The position numbers and the translations under genes were made by a program. A DNA stretch of 64,000 nt, taken from contig NZ_JARZHG010000012.1 in assembly GCF_029946505.1 (NCBI RefSeq), forward strand, positions 62,001-126,000. Direction: 5' to 3'. This stretch comes from Polyangium sp. y55x31 (GTDB lineage Bacteria > Myxococcota_A > Polyangia > Polyangiales > Polyangiaceae). Positions 24,998 to 32,471 of this stretch are shown here, one piece after another (the stretch's first letter is position 1; every line of letters starts with the position of its first letter). Below the pieces are notes generated by a model. That model did no database searches. It saw nothing but the letters and a program-made list of their open reading frames with translations, and was not told the origin of the DNA.

Positions 24998-26803
24998 TCA
25001 CGGCATTCGGCCGAGCGCCGCGCGCCCCGCATCCACGAAAATCCCCACCCAGCGCTCGACCTCGTCGCGCGGTACGCCCATCCGCGAGGCCATCGTCGCA
25101 GCAGTCGCCGTGCCCCGGAGCACCGCGAGCACGGCGTCTTCCCTGCGCACACTCTCCTCCGTGCTCGTCGATCCCGCCCCTCCTGGCGCCCCATATCGAA
25201 TGCCCGCCGGACATCGCGCGATGGGGAGCCGCGCGGCCGGGTCGCCGAGCAGCACGTAGGCCGAAAGATCCTGGCGCTGCATCCAGAGGTTGGCACGACG
25301 TACCCGGCTCGCCTGGTCCTCCACGAAATCGGAAGCGAGGCTCGCTCGATGCGCGCGCTCCTCATAAGAGATCGCGATCTCCGTGCTCACCGAACGGAAA
25401 AACCGCGCGAGCTCGTGGTGCGCCACGCCGAACCGATGTCCGTGCACGAAGGCCTGCAGGATCCCCTGGAAACGCTCGGCGCGGCTCTTCGGGACGAGGC
25501 CTCCGCCCTCGATGTCGTAGTCGAGGAAGCTCCAGGTCCAGGCGAGATCCACATGCCCCACGACGGCGAGCGGCCCCTCGGGGTTCGCGAGCGCGGCCTG
25601 CGGCAGGGCCGCGACGAAGGGCGGATCGCCGCCGCGAGGCAATGCGGCGAGGACCTGGTCCGCCGCGCTCCCGATGACGCCGAGATCGTGGAGCCTGCGG
25701 AGCCAAGGAAAATACGCGCTACGCAAAGGCGTACCGGCACCATAACAAGCGAACATGAACCAGACGCCGCCGGGCAAAAAGGGCCCGCGGCGAATGTCGT
25801 TCGCCGTGAGGAGGTCCCCCTCGCGGCCGAGGACCATCGCGCCCTGGTGGGCATATTGCTCCTCGAGAGATCGCCATCCGGCTCTCGGAATCCCCGCCCC
25901 GTGGCTCATCGTGAAGAGCATCCCCGCGCGCGTGCGTGCCGCCTCGCGGAGCAAAACGCCGGCGGCGCTCGACGTGTCGAGCGTGGTGCCCGCGGGATCC
26001 GTCGGGATCTCGACGACTTCCTCCGTATCGAACGTGCCCGCTGCCTTGCCCTGCCGTGCGATTTCGAGGGCTGGCTGCACGAGGTGACGATCTCCCTCGC
26101 ACATCGCCCGCGAGCCGTCCAGCACCGCATGATAAAGCGCCCGCGCGCGCGGCACCTCCATCACGTCCGCCCAGCGGAGCGCCTTGTCGACGTAGGCCTC
26201 GTATCCGCGGTCGTCCCTGAATGCGAGTCGACCGACGAACGCCTCGCCGCCGAGCATCCGTTGCAGGTCCCACGAAATCAGCTCGGGGCCTCCGAGCAGG
26301 AGGAGATATCGAGGCCGCGCAGCCTCGCGCCGACGAACGGCGTCGCGATATTCCTTTTGAATCCAGGCCCCGGCCGCGACGGGATCCATTCCGGGATCCA
26401 CGCGATACACGAGCGCCTCCTCCCCCTGTTCTTCCTCGCGCTTTTTTTGGAGCGGCGCGAGGAGCGAGAGCAGGCGGTCGCCGGCGGGGCCTTTGGGGAC
26501 GACGAGGGCCCAGCGCTGCTCCGGCAGCGCGTCCGGCGGCGCGTGGACGTTGGCCAGGCGCTGCGGCGCCTCGGGCGGCGCGTCGAGCCCGGGCGCGTCG
26601 AGGGTCGCGGCGAGCGGGAGGCCTCCGTCGAGGACGGGGCGTTGATCATCGGCGTGGGCGAGGAAGAGCTCGAGTTCGTTCACGGGGCCCTCGAATGGCG
26701 ACGTATCGTCGTCGAGATGGGCTTCGCGCGCAACCTCCTCGTGGGGGCCCGCGGGAGCCCGATGCTCGAGCGCCCGCGGCCCCCCATTACACGGAAGCCG
26801 CAC
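24998..26803 (-). CDS. Caspase-fold (clan CD-like) protein with C-terminal helix-turn-helix
   Basis: A 601-residue protein. Residues about 170-460 look like a clan CD peptidase domain: His301 in LFTMSHGAGIP and Cys353 in VWFMFACYGAG sit at the ends of predicted strands, 52 residues apart, as in CHAT and C25 (gingipain-like) proteins. The match is by motif only. The segment around 165-175 (PRYLLLLGG) fits the first core strand. The last 50 residues (VLRGTATAATMASRMGVPRDEVERWVGIF) resemble a small helix-turn-helix. The start is a GTG one base after the upstream lipoprotein stop, so the pair forms an operon driven by the sigma-54 promoter at 27633-27648. It is convergent with the NACHT-WD40 gene, 11 bases away. 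Confidence 0.72.
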   Translation of the reverse strand: MRLPCNGGPRALEHRAPAGPHEEVAREAHLDDDTSPFEGPVNELELFLAHADDQRPVLDGGLPLAATLDAPGLDAPPEAPQRLANVHAPPDALPEQRWALVVPKGPAGDRLLSLLAPLQKKREEEQGEEALVYRVDPGMDPVAAGAWIQKEYRDAVRRREAARPRYLLLLGGPELISWDLQRMLGGEAFVGRLAFRDDRGYEAYVDKALRWADVMEVPRARALYHAVLDGSRAMCEGDRHLVQPALEIARQGKAAGTFDTEEVVEIPTDPAGTTLDTSSAAGVLLREAARTRAGMLFTMSHGAGIPRAGWRSLEEQYAHQGAMVLGREGDLLTANDIRRGPFLPGGVWFMFACYGAGTPLRSAYFPWLRRLHDLGVIGSAADQVLAALPRGGDPPFVAALPQAALANPEGPLAVVGHVDLAWTWSFLDYDIEGGGLVPKSRAERFQGILQAFVHGHRFGVAHHELARFFRSVSTEIAISYEERAHRASLASDFVEDQASRVRRANLWMQRQDLSAYVLLGDPAARLPIARCPAGIRYGAPGGAGSTSTEESVRREDAVLAVLRGTATAATMASRMGVPRDEVERWVGIFVDAGRAALGRMP

Positions 26804-26804
26804 A

Positions 26805-27575
26805 TCAGCCGCAGAAGCCGCTCCACGACGACATGATGCCCGGAGGCGAAACCGACGCCGCGGACGAGCAGCTCGCGCCGTAGGTGCCGCTCTTCGTCAC
26901 GCCATACGTCCACGGGGTCGAGCAGACGACGCGCGACGAAGAATAGACCGGGGAGCAGCCGAAGTTCGTGCAAGCTTGCGCCGAGACCGTGAACGTCTCA
27001 CAGCCGCCGGTGCACGAGACCTGCGCGAGCGCCGCCGCGCCGTAGTACCCCGAGACGGACGAGCTCGGGCCGGTATAAAAACCGATGTCGCACGAGACCG
27101 TCAGCGACGCAGGGGCGGCCGCGATGTTCTTCGCGGTCTCCTGGAGGTTCGCGAGCTGCTCCTGGAGACGCTCGATCGCGTCATTCACGGCCGGCTCCTC
27201 CTCCGCCTGCGAGGCGCGCCGCGCCTGGAGGTCCGAGAGCTCCTTCTCGGCTCGCTCGATCGCCCACGCGTGCCCCTCGGCGCCGGCGATGATGCGGTTT
27301 TCGCCCTCCCGCTCTCCGCTCTCCCAGACGCCCGGCGCGAGCTCCTTCCACGCCGCATTGGGCACGAGCGCGAGCGAATCGCCCGCCCGCTCGAGTTGCA
27401 TTTCGTTCCGCTCGGGGAGGGACAGCGCGCCGCTCTCGTCGACGAGGGCCTCCGTCGCGCTGTCGATCGCCTCGTCGGGCTCCGAGGAAGCCATACACCC
27501 GGCCATCACGACGCTGCCGGCGACGAGGGCCACGGAGAGGAAACGGACGGCGAAGATCGAATTTGCATTGCTCAT
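26805..27575 (-). CDS. Cys-rich lipoprotein, sigma-54-controlled
   Basis: A 256-residue lipoprotein. The signal peptide MSNANSIFAVRFLSVALVAGSVVMAGC gives a lipobox at Cys27. Residues about 100-145 form an acidic coiled coil (IERAEKELSDLQARR and AIERLQEQLANLQETAKN). The C-terminal 100 residues hold eight Cys in Ser/Gly/Tyr-rich sequence, probably a disulphide-bonded domain. The ATG at 27575 has AGGGAG upstream; a further upstream frame overlaps the promoter and is rejected. The sigma-54 promoter lies 58 bases upstream. The caspase-fold gene follows after one base. The layout lipoprotein then caspase-fold protein repeats that of 351-7584. Confidence 0.85.
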   Translation of the reverse strand: MSNANSIFAVRFLSVALVAGSVVMAGCMASSEPDEAIDSATEALVDESGALSLPERNEMQLERAGDSLALVPNAAWKELAPGVWESGEREGENRIIAGAEGHAWAIERAEKELSDLQARRASQAEEEPAVNDAIERLQEQLANLQETAKNIAAAPASLTVSCDIGFYTGPSSSVSGYYGAAALAQVSCTGGCETFTVSAQACTNFGCSPVYSSSRVVCSTPWTYGVTKSGTYGASCSSAASVSPPGIMSSWSGFCG

Positions 27576-27632
27576 GGCTGGACTCCCTTTGTTTTTGGTT
27601 CGGCCCCGTTTGCGGCCGTGTACCCTCCTATC

Positions 27633-27648
27633 TGCAGCGACCGTGCCA
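27633..27648 (-). promoter_or_regulatory. Sigma-54 promoter of the lipoprotein/caspase-fold pair
   Basis: On the minus strand this reads TGGCACGGTCGCTGCA, an excellent -24/-12 match with ten bases between GG and GC. The -24 GG (27646-27647) is 61 bp from the edge of the palindrome at 27708-27719. The predicted start of transcription near 27622 leaves about 47 bases of leader. Confidence 0.82.
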
Positions 27649-27707
27649 GGCCTGCCGTGCGTCCCCACCTCCCCTTTTCATGCGAGCGAGGGCCGTGACG
27701 CCGCGTG

Positions 27708-27772
27708 CTGACGCGTCAGGAGTCGAAATGACGTCTGCCGAGGGGATTGGCGCGTCAGCGCGCGCTGACGCG
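27708..27772. promoter_or_regulatory. Upstream activating sequence with four boxes (site C)
   Basis: A perfect CTGACGCGTCAG is at 27708-27719, a half-site ATGACGTC at 27728-27735, and a box GGCGCGTCAG at 27749-27758. The last is fused to a further inverted copy so that 27751-27772 is a perfect 22-bp palindrome. Core spacings are about 20 and 19 bp. It lies directly after the stop of the sigma-54 activator gene and upstream of the minus-strand promoter at 27633-27648. Confidence 0.75.
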
Positions 27773-27777
27773 TGGAG

Positions 27778-29466
27778 TCAGCCGAGGCCGAGCTCGCGCA
27801 CGCGGCGCAGGAGCGCCCGCTCGGAGACCTCGAGCCGCTCGGCCATCCGCGCGAGATCACCGCCGAGCTCACGGTGGCATTGGGAGATCTCCTGCTCCGT
27901 GAGGTCCCCCGCGGTGCGAACCCCAGGGAATCGCTCGCTGAGCATGTATATGGATGCACGCGAAATGCCGAGTTTTTCCGCGGTGGCGGCGAGGTCCCAG
28001 CGACACGCGCGCAAGGCCTCGCGGAGCTCGGCCTCGGTGACGTCGGCGGGCTTTCGCCGAACGGCAGGACGTGAAGCCGACGCGACGTCGTCGTTCGAGG
28101 CCTTGGCCGCGGCCGGCGGATCGGATACGTGCACGTGCGGAGGATCCTGCGGCGCCGGCTCGATCGGCCGCGGCCTCTCCGACTCTCGTGGAGGTTGCCG
28201 CACGAGCAGCCGCTCGACGGCGGGCGTGATCTCCGCGCGATGGCGCCCCCGATTGCCGATGACGATCTGACGAACGACGTTCCGGAGCTGCCGCACGTTG
28301 CCCGGCCAGTCGTAATCGGCGAGGCGCGCGACGAGGGACGCGGGGAGCCACGGCTTCGCGTCACTGGCAGCGGGCGCCAGGCGGTGCGATTCCCCGATCT
28401 CCGCGAGCTCCTCGCGGAAAAACCGTACGAGGAGGCGCCCGATGTCGTCCCGGCGATCGCGCAGCGGCGGAATCCATATCTCGTATGCCGCGAGCCGGTT
28501 GAGCAGCGGCGCGCGAAACGACCCCGTCGCGACCTTTCCTTCGAGATCGGCGTCTGTCGCGGCGATGACACGCACGTCGATTTTCCGTAGCTGCGTGGCG
28601 CCTACGGTCTGGATCTCTCCCGTCTCCAGCGTACGCAGCAGCGCGACCTGCAGCTCGACCGGAGCCTCGCCGATCTCGTCGAGGAAAAGCGTGCCGCCGT
28701 GCGCCTGCTCGAAATACCCGACCCGACGCCTGTCCGCTCCGGTGTATGCGCCCCTCTCCGCGCCAAAGAGCTCGGCGACGGCGAGCGAAGGCGTAATGGC
28801 GCCCAGGTTGACCGGGACGAACGGCTTGTCGCGCCGCAGGCTCGCCCGGTGAATCGCGCGGGCGACGAGCTCCTTGCCGCTGCCGGTCTCCCCACGAAGC
28901 AGGACAGGAAGATTGAGGTCGGCGACGCTGTGGATGTCCCAGAGTACGCGGCGGAGGCCGTCGCTCGCGCCGACGAGCTCGCGGGCATCGTCGCTTGCGC
29001 CCCCGTCGGGGACGTACTCGGCCGTGCTCACCCGATGTGCGAGAAGGACAATCCTATGGCCGAACTCGAGCACGACCCCGCGCGCGAGCTCCTTGGCGGA
29101 GAGCGTGGCGCTGCCGAGGATCCTTTGACCACCAAGGTTCAACGCCGTGCCGCAGTCGCCGATATCGATGCGAAGGCCGCCGTCGGGAGTGGCCGTGAAG
29201 TGGATGGGCTTGCGGCTGAGATGTTCGTCGCCGAGGTCGGCGCCGCCGCCGGGGGTGGCAGGAGGCGCGAACACAGGCACGGTGCGGGAGAGGGCGAACG
29301 GCCGACCGGGCGAACCGTCGACGAGGGCGCGATCCCCCACGCGGTCGAGGACCGGGTGGTAGAGGATGGTCAACGCAAGGGCGGGAGCGTCGTCGCCGGC
29401 TGCGGTGGCGGTTCCGCGGCCCACGAGCGTGGTGCGGTTGAATCCGGTATTCCTGCCAGTAGGCAT
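27778..29466 (-). CDS. FHA-domain sigma-54-dependent transcriptional activator
   Basis: A 562-residue enhancer-binding protein. The N-terminal 160 residues form a divergent FHA domain (segment DEHLSRKPIHFTA, then strands to GHRIVLLAHRVS), which would bind phosphothreonine. The AAA+ domain has the P-loop GETGSGKE (192-199), the sigma-54 loop GAYTGA (239-244, a conservative change from GAFTGA) and the Walker B TLFLDEIGE. The C-terminus carries a Fis-type helix-turn-helix (LRACRWDLAATAEKLGISRASIYML) and a second similar unit (CHRELGGDLARMAERLEVSERALLRRV). The ATG at 29466 is chosen over one 21 codons upstream. The gene sits between palindrome arrays B and C. An FHA input suggests control by a Ser/Thr kinase, and one is encoded at 33171. 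Confidence 0.9.
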   Translation of the reverse strand: MPTGRNTGFNRTTLVGRGTATAAGDDAPALALTILYHPVLDRVGDRALVDGSPGRPFALSRTVPVFAPPATPGGGADLGDEHLSRKPIHFTATPDGGLRIDIGDCGTALNLGGQRILGSATLSAKELARGVVLEFGHRIVLLAHRVSTAEYVPDGGASDDARELVGASDGLRRVLWDIHSVADLNLPVLLRGETGSGKELVARAIHRASLRRDKPFVPVNLGAITPSLAVAELFGAERGAYTGADRRRVGYFEQAHGGTLFLDEIGEAPVELQVALLRTLETGEIQTVGATQLRKIDVRVIAATDADLEGKVATGSFRAPLLNRLAAYEIWIPPLRDRRDDIGRLLVRFFREELAEIGESHRLAPAASDAKPWLPASLVARLADYDWPGNVRQLRNVVRQIVIGNRGRHRAEITPAVERLLVRQPPRESERPRPIEPAPQDPPHVHVSDPPAAAKASNDDVASASRPAVRRKPADVTEAELREALRACRWDLAATAEKLGISRASIYMLSERFPGVRTAGDLTEQEISQCHRELGGDLARMAERLEVSERALLRRVRELGLG

Positions 29467-29531
29467 GCACTGCCGATGGTAAGACGGGGCGTGCTGCGGG
29501 GGCAAGGGGAAGAGGCGCCCTCGAACCATCT

Positions 29532-29583
29532 CCGACGCGTCAGCCCGACCCTCCGATGTCAGCTCCGTCCACGGACGCGTCAG
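29532..29583. promoter_or_regulatory. Three-box upstream activating sequence (site B)
   Basis: Two boxes of the CTGACGCGTCAG type, each with one or two changes in the left half (29532-29543 and 29572-29583), flank the half-site ATGTCAG (29556-29562). Cores are about 20 bp apart. About 55 bp match site A read on its minus strand. It lies between the activator gene (minus) and the lipoprotein at 29702 (plus). I found no -24/-12 promoter facing the activator gene. Confidence 0.72.
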
Positions 29584-29642
29584 CGAGCTTCTGGAGGCGC
29601 CTCCTCGCGTGGTTCAGCTTCGAAAAACCGTCACGACCTGCC

Positions 29643-29658
29643 AGGCACGGAACCTGCT
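29643..29658 (+). promoter_or_regulatory. Sigma-54 promoter of the 29702 lipoprotein gene
   Basis: AGGCACGGAACCTGCT has GG at 29644-29645 and GC at 29656-29657, ten bases apart. The -24 GG is 61 bp from the edge of the box at 29572-29583. The predicted start near 29669 leaves a leader of about 33 bases. Confidence 0.78.
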
Positions 29659-29701
29659 CGAGGGGTGACCACAACGACAACCCCTTCTTCGAGAGGTATC
29701 C

Positions 29702-30205
29702 ATGCTCCACGACATTCGCAATCCGATGCTGCTCCTCTGTGCCTCCTTCGCCGCGCTGACGACGGGTTGCGGCACGACCGCCACCATTTCGCGGTTCAAC
29801 CAGCCCGAGATCGAGGGAAAGATCGTCTCCGCCGACGACGGCATCCTCGTGGTCGAGACCCGGGCGGGAAATGATTCGATTGCGCTCCTGAGCGTCACGG
29901 ACATCGATCATCCTGGAAACGTGGCCAGCACGATCGGCACCGTGCTCACCGGTTATGGAATCGCGAACATCGCGATTGGCGTAGAGGATTGCGAGAGGGG
30001 CGGGGCCGCATACTGTCTGGGCGTGTTTCTGCCGGCGGCGATCGGTGTTCCGCTGATGGCTTGGGGCTTCGCGACGTGGGGCCGATCCGTCGCGGCCGCG
30101 AGCCCGAGCTCGAAGCGCGATGACGTGAGCTTCACGGTATTGCCGACGGCGGCGATTCAAAAGAACGACAAGTTTCTGGGCGTGAACGCGACGGTCACGT
30201 ACTGA
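29702..30205 (+). CDS. Small lipoprotein with two hydrophobic segments
   Basis: A 167-residue protein with signal sequence and lipobox (MLLLCASFAALTTGC, Cys23). After a short beta-rich region (EIEGKIVSADDGILVVETR, as in small beta-barrel folds) come two hydrophobic stretches (about 75-93 and 105-125) that may be membrane segments. No family was recognised. GAGAGG precedes the ATG. It is the only gene after the sigma-54 promoter at 29643 and is convergent with the caspase gene, 13 bases away. It belongs to the same predicted regulon as the caspase-fold genes. Confidence 0.8.
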   Translation: MLHDIRNPMLLLCASFAALTTGCGTTATISRFNQPEIEGKIVSADDGILVVETRAGNDSIALLSVTDIDHPGNVASTIGTVLTGYGIANIAIGVEDCERGGAAYCLGVFLPAAIGVPLMAWGFATWGRSVAAASPSSKRDDVSFTVLPTAAIQKNDKFLGVNATVTY

Positions 30206-30218
30206 ACCGCCCTCGCCC

Positions 30219-32234
30219 TCATGCCCCTGCGATGCCCCGCACGATCTCCACCGTCACGAGCGTCGCCGTCCACCGCTCCGCGAGCTCGTCCTCATCCGGC
30301 ATCATCTCCCTGCACGTCGTGCGGATCGCCTCCGCGAACGATTCTTTGACCCGCAAGGAACCGAGGTCCACCTCCGGCGACGCCGTTCCCACGACGATGA
30401 GCCGCTCCACATTGGATTCCCGCCCGGCCGACACCCGGCACGGAAACGGCCGCCCGAGGTGCCCCCGGAGCCAAAACGTCTGCCGACGCCATGGCGCGAT
30501 TTCGAGCTGCGTCGTTCCGAGGATCTCCACCTTCCCGCTCGAAGAGCAATTGAGCACGTGCGCATAGATCGGCTCGCGCGAGCGGTTCTCCACGGAAAAA
30601 CACACCGGCTGCCCGTCGATCAGCCGATGACGATAGCGCCCGCCGGGGGCCGGCTCCGCCTCGGGGAGCGGCGGATCCGCGAGCTCCTCCGGATCGAGCC
30701 TCCCCACGTCCCGCGCGTCGAGCACCCGCACGCGCAGCACGCCCGGCCAATCGCGGCATCGACGCGCGAGGCGCAGCGGCAAGTTGTATCGCGCGTAATG
30801 CAGGAGCGCTCGGGCGAGCGCCGCGTGATCCCCTGCAGGCCCCCAGGCGAGCGGCGCCTGATCCCCGAATGCACCCGCGCCGAATCCGTGCACGTCGTCG
30901 CCGACCCAGAAGCGCCCATCCGGCGCGCGCCCCACGACCGCCTCGACTTCGCGCCCGCCATGCGCAGAGACGGGCACGACCGAGAACGGCGCCTCGAGCT
31001 CCAGCCACCGCGAAAGATCGGCGTCGAACGGGTCGAGCCCCACGACCAAGGCGTCTCCTTTTCCGGGTGCGACGAGGCGTCCCCGCGCCGCCTCGCCGAG
31101 CACGAATGCGGAGCCCACGGGCGAGGCCAGCGCCGACGACACGGTCGCGCTCTCGATCCGCAGGAGCCCGCGCCGGGCGGCGAGATCCTCCGGGGAATGG
31201 AGCGGCGGGAAAAACTCCGGCGTTGGCCCGTACACCGCGACCTTGGCCCCCACGCCGAGCCCTACCAATGTGCCCGCATGAATACGATAACGCTCGCCCT
31301 CCTGGGTGATCACATGCCCGGGATCCTGCCTCCGAAACGGCCCTCCGAACAGGCGCCGCTCGGACCGACCGAGGAGGCACGGGTGCTGGCCCGGAAATGC
31401 AGCGGTGATTCGCGCTCGCAGCTCCTGCCAGAGATCCACCCATCGCAAGGCGCGGAGCCTCTCGTCGGGCTCCGCGGCCATCAGGTCGAGCAGCCCGGCA
31501 GTGAATGCGCCATGCCGAACACCACCCGCGCTTTTCCCCTCGCAGGCGGCTTCACCCGATTGCGCGGACGCGACGACCAAGAAGCCTGGATCCGAGGGGT
31601 CGAGTGACGAAAAGAGCCCCGCGTCGGCCTCGCCGCCGCTCCGCGTGGCGACCGAGGGGAGCATCGGCGGCTCTTCGATCGAGCAAAACCGAACGGCGCT
31701 CTCGCGCGAACGCAGCGCGCTGCGCGTCGCGCCCGCGGAGCAGCAGCAATCGAGGATGACCGTGAGATCGTCGGTCCGGGCGGCGATGCGACGCAATACA
31801 TCGTTGAGCCAGTGGTCGAACAAGAGCTCCCCGCCCGCGAGCGCGTCGACCGGGACGAGCGCCTCGCGCGCGGTCCGCGTGCCCCGCGGGAGCACCTGCG
31901 TGCCGTGTCCCGAATAATGAATGAAGACCCGATCGCCCCGACGAACCGCCTCCCCTGCGAGCGCTTCGAGCGCGGCGCGCAGGTTCTCCGACGTCGGTTC
32001 GCGTTCCGGGAGGCGCGGTCGCCTCGATGAACCCGGGTGAGCCGCCACGAGCTTCGTGATCGCATCGGGCGGGACCGAAAGACGATCGAGAAGGAGCGCC
32101 TCCAGTGCGTCGACATCGTTGGCGCAGCCGTAGAGCGGATCGACGCGCGAATATGCGTCGATGCCGACGAGCAGGACGTGGAAGCGGGGCGCCTCGCTGG
32201 AGTCACCCTCTGGCGTTCGGCCGAATACGGTCAT
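30219..32234 (-). CDS. Metacaspase-like C14 peptidase with C-terminal extension
   Basis: A 671-residue protein. Residues 15-260 are a C14 caspase domain: first strand FHVLLVGIDAY, catalytic His110 in IHYSGHGTQ and catalytic Cys164 in VILDCCCSAG, the three consecutive Cys being unusual. Residues about 310-670 form an extension with a RYRIHAGTLVGLG strand region and a C-terminal beta-rich part (VCFSVENRSREPIYAHVLN, WLRGHLGRPF) resembling the DUF4384 domains often fused to bacterial caspases. There is no signal peptide. The ATG at 32234 has no Shine-Dalgarno, and the predicted sigma-54 start of transcription lies only about four bases upstream, so the mRNA may be nearly leaderless. Confidence 0.87.
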   Translation of the reverse strand: MTVFGRTPEGDSSEAPRFHVLLVGIDAYSRVDPLYGCANDVDALEALLLDRLSVPPDAITKLVAAHPGSSRRPRLPEREPTSENLRAALEALAGEAVRRGDRVFIHYSGHGTQVLPRGTRTAREALVPVDALAGGELLFDHWLNDVLRRIAARTDDLTVILDCCCSAGATRSALRSRESAVRFCSIEEPPMLPSVATRSGGEADAGLFSSLDPSDPGFLVVASAQSGEAACEGKSAGGVRHGAFTAGLLDLMAAEPDERLRALRWVDLWQELRARITAAFPGQHPCLLGRSERRLFGGPFRRQDPGHVITQEGERYRIHAGTLVGLGVGAKVAVYGPTPEFFPPLHSPEDLAARRGLLRIESATVSSALASPVGSAFVLGEAARGRLVAPGKGDALVVGLDPFDADLSRWLELEAPFSVVPVSAHGGREVEAVVGRAPDGRFWVGDDVHGFGAGAFGDQAPLAWGPAGDHAALARALLHYARYNLPLRLARRCRDWPGVLRVRVLDARDVGRLDPEELADPPLPEAEPAPGGRYRHRLIDGQPVCFSVENRSREPIYAHVLNCSSSGKVEILGTTQLEIAPWRRQTFWLRGHLGRPFPCRVSAGRESNVERLIVVGTASPEVDLGSLRVKESFAEAIRTTCREMMPDEDELAERWTATLVTVEIVRGIAGA

Positions 32235-32248
32235 TTGCGATCGATGGA

Positions 32249-32264
32249 AGCAAAGGACGAGCCC
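32249..32264 (-). promoter_or_regulatory. Sigma-54 promoter of the C14 caspase gene
   Basis: On the minus strand this reads GGGCTCGTCCTTTGCT: GG and GC ten bases apart, with TTGC kept at -12. The -24 GG (32262-32263) is 38 bp from the box edge at 32301, matching the 39 bp of the other close-spaced promoters. Transcription would start near 32238. Confidence 0.65.
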
Positions 32265-32300
32265 CCCGTAAAGGAGGAGGCGGCGTCAATCGACAGTGGC

Positions 32301-32353
32301 CTGACACACATCTCCATCGTTTGGACGTCAAACATCGACCGCTGACGCGTCAG
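32301..32353. promoter_or_regulatory. Three-box upstream activating sequence (site D)
   Basis: A degenerate box CTGACACACA (32301-32310), a half-site GGACGTCA (32323-32330) and a perfect palindrome at 32342-32353, extended to 16 bp as CGCTGACGCGTCAGCG (32340-32355). Core spacings are 21 and 20 bp. It lies between divergent sigma-54 promoters for the caspase (minus) and the 32472 gene (plus). Confidence 0.75.
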
Positions 32354-32390
32354 CGGTGGCCACTCGGACTGCGTTCCTTCGTGACAATCC

Positions 32391-32406
32391 CGGCACGAAC
32401 GCTGCA
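32391..32406 (+). promoter_or_regulatory. Sigma-54 promoter of the 32472 gene and probably the kinase
   Basis: CGGCACGAACGCTGCA has GG at 32392-32393 and GC at 32404-32405, ten bases apart. The -24 GG is 39 bp from the edge of the perfect palindrome at 32342-32353. The predicted start near 32417 gives a leader of about 55 bases. Confidence 0.8.
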
Positions 32407-32471
32407 TGATGGTCCGAACAGACTCGCCGCGCGACGCAGACGCGGCCACGTCCTGAACTGGAGGGAAGGAC

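Noticed and set aside
27708-27772. Palindrome array read as a transcription terminator of the activator gene
   Set aside because: The same boxes recur upstream of other promoters with fixed spacing and no terminator context, so an operator role explains them better.
29467-29531. A sigma-54 promoter driving the activator gene itself from site B
   Set aside because: No GG-N10-GC site on the minus strand occurs at 38-39 or 60-61 bp from the box, nor elsewhere in the short gap.
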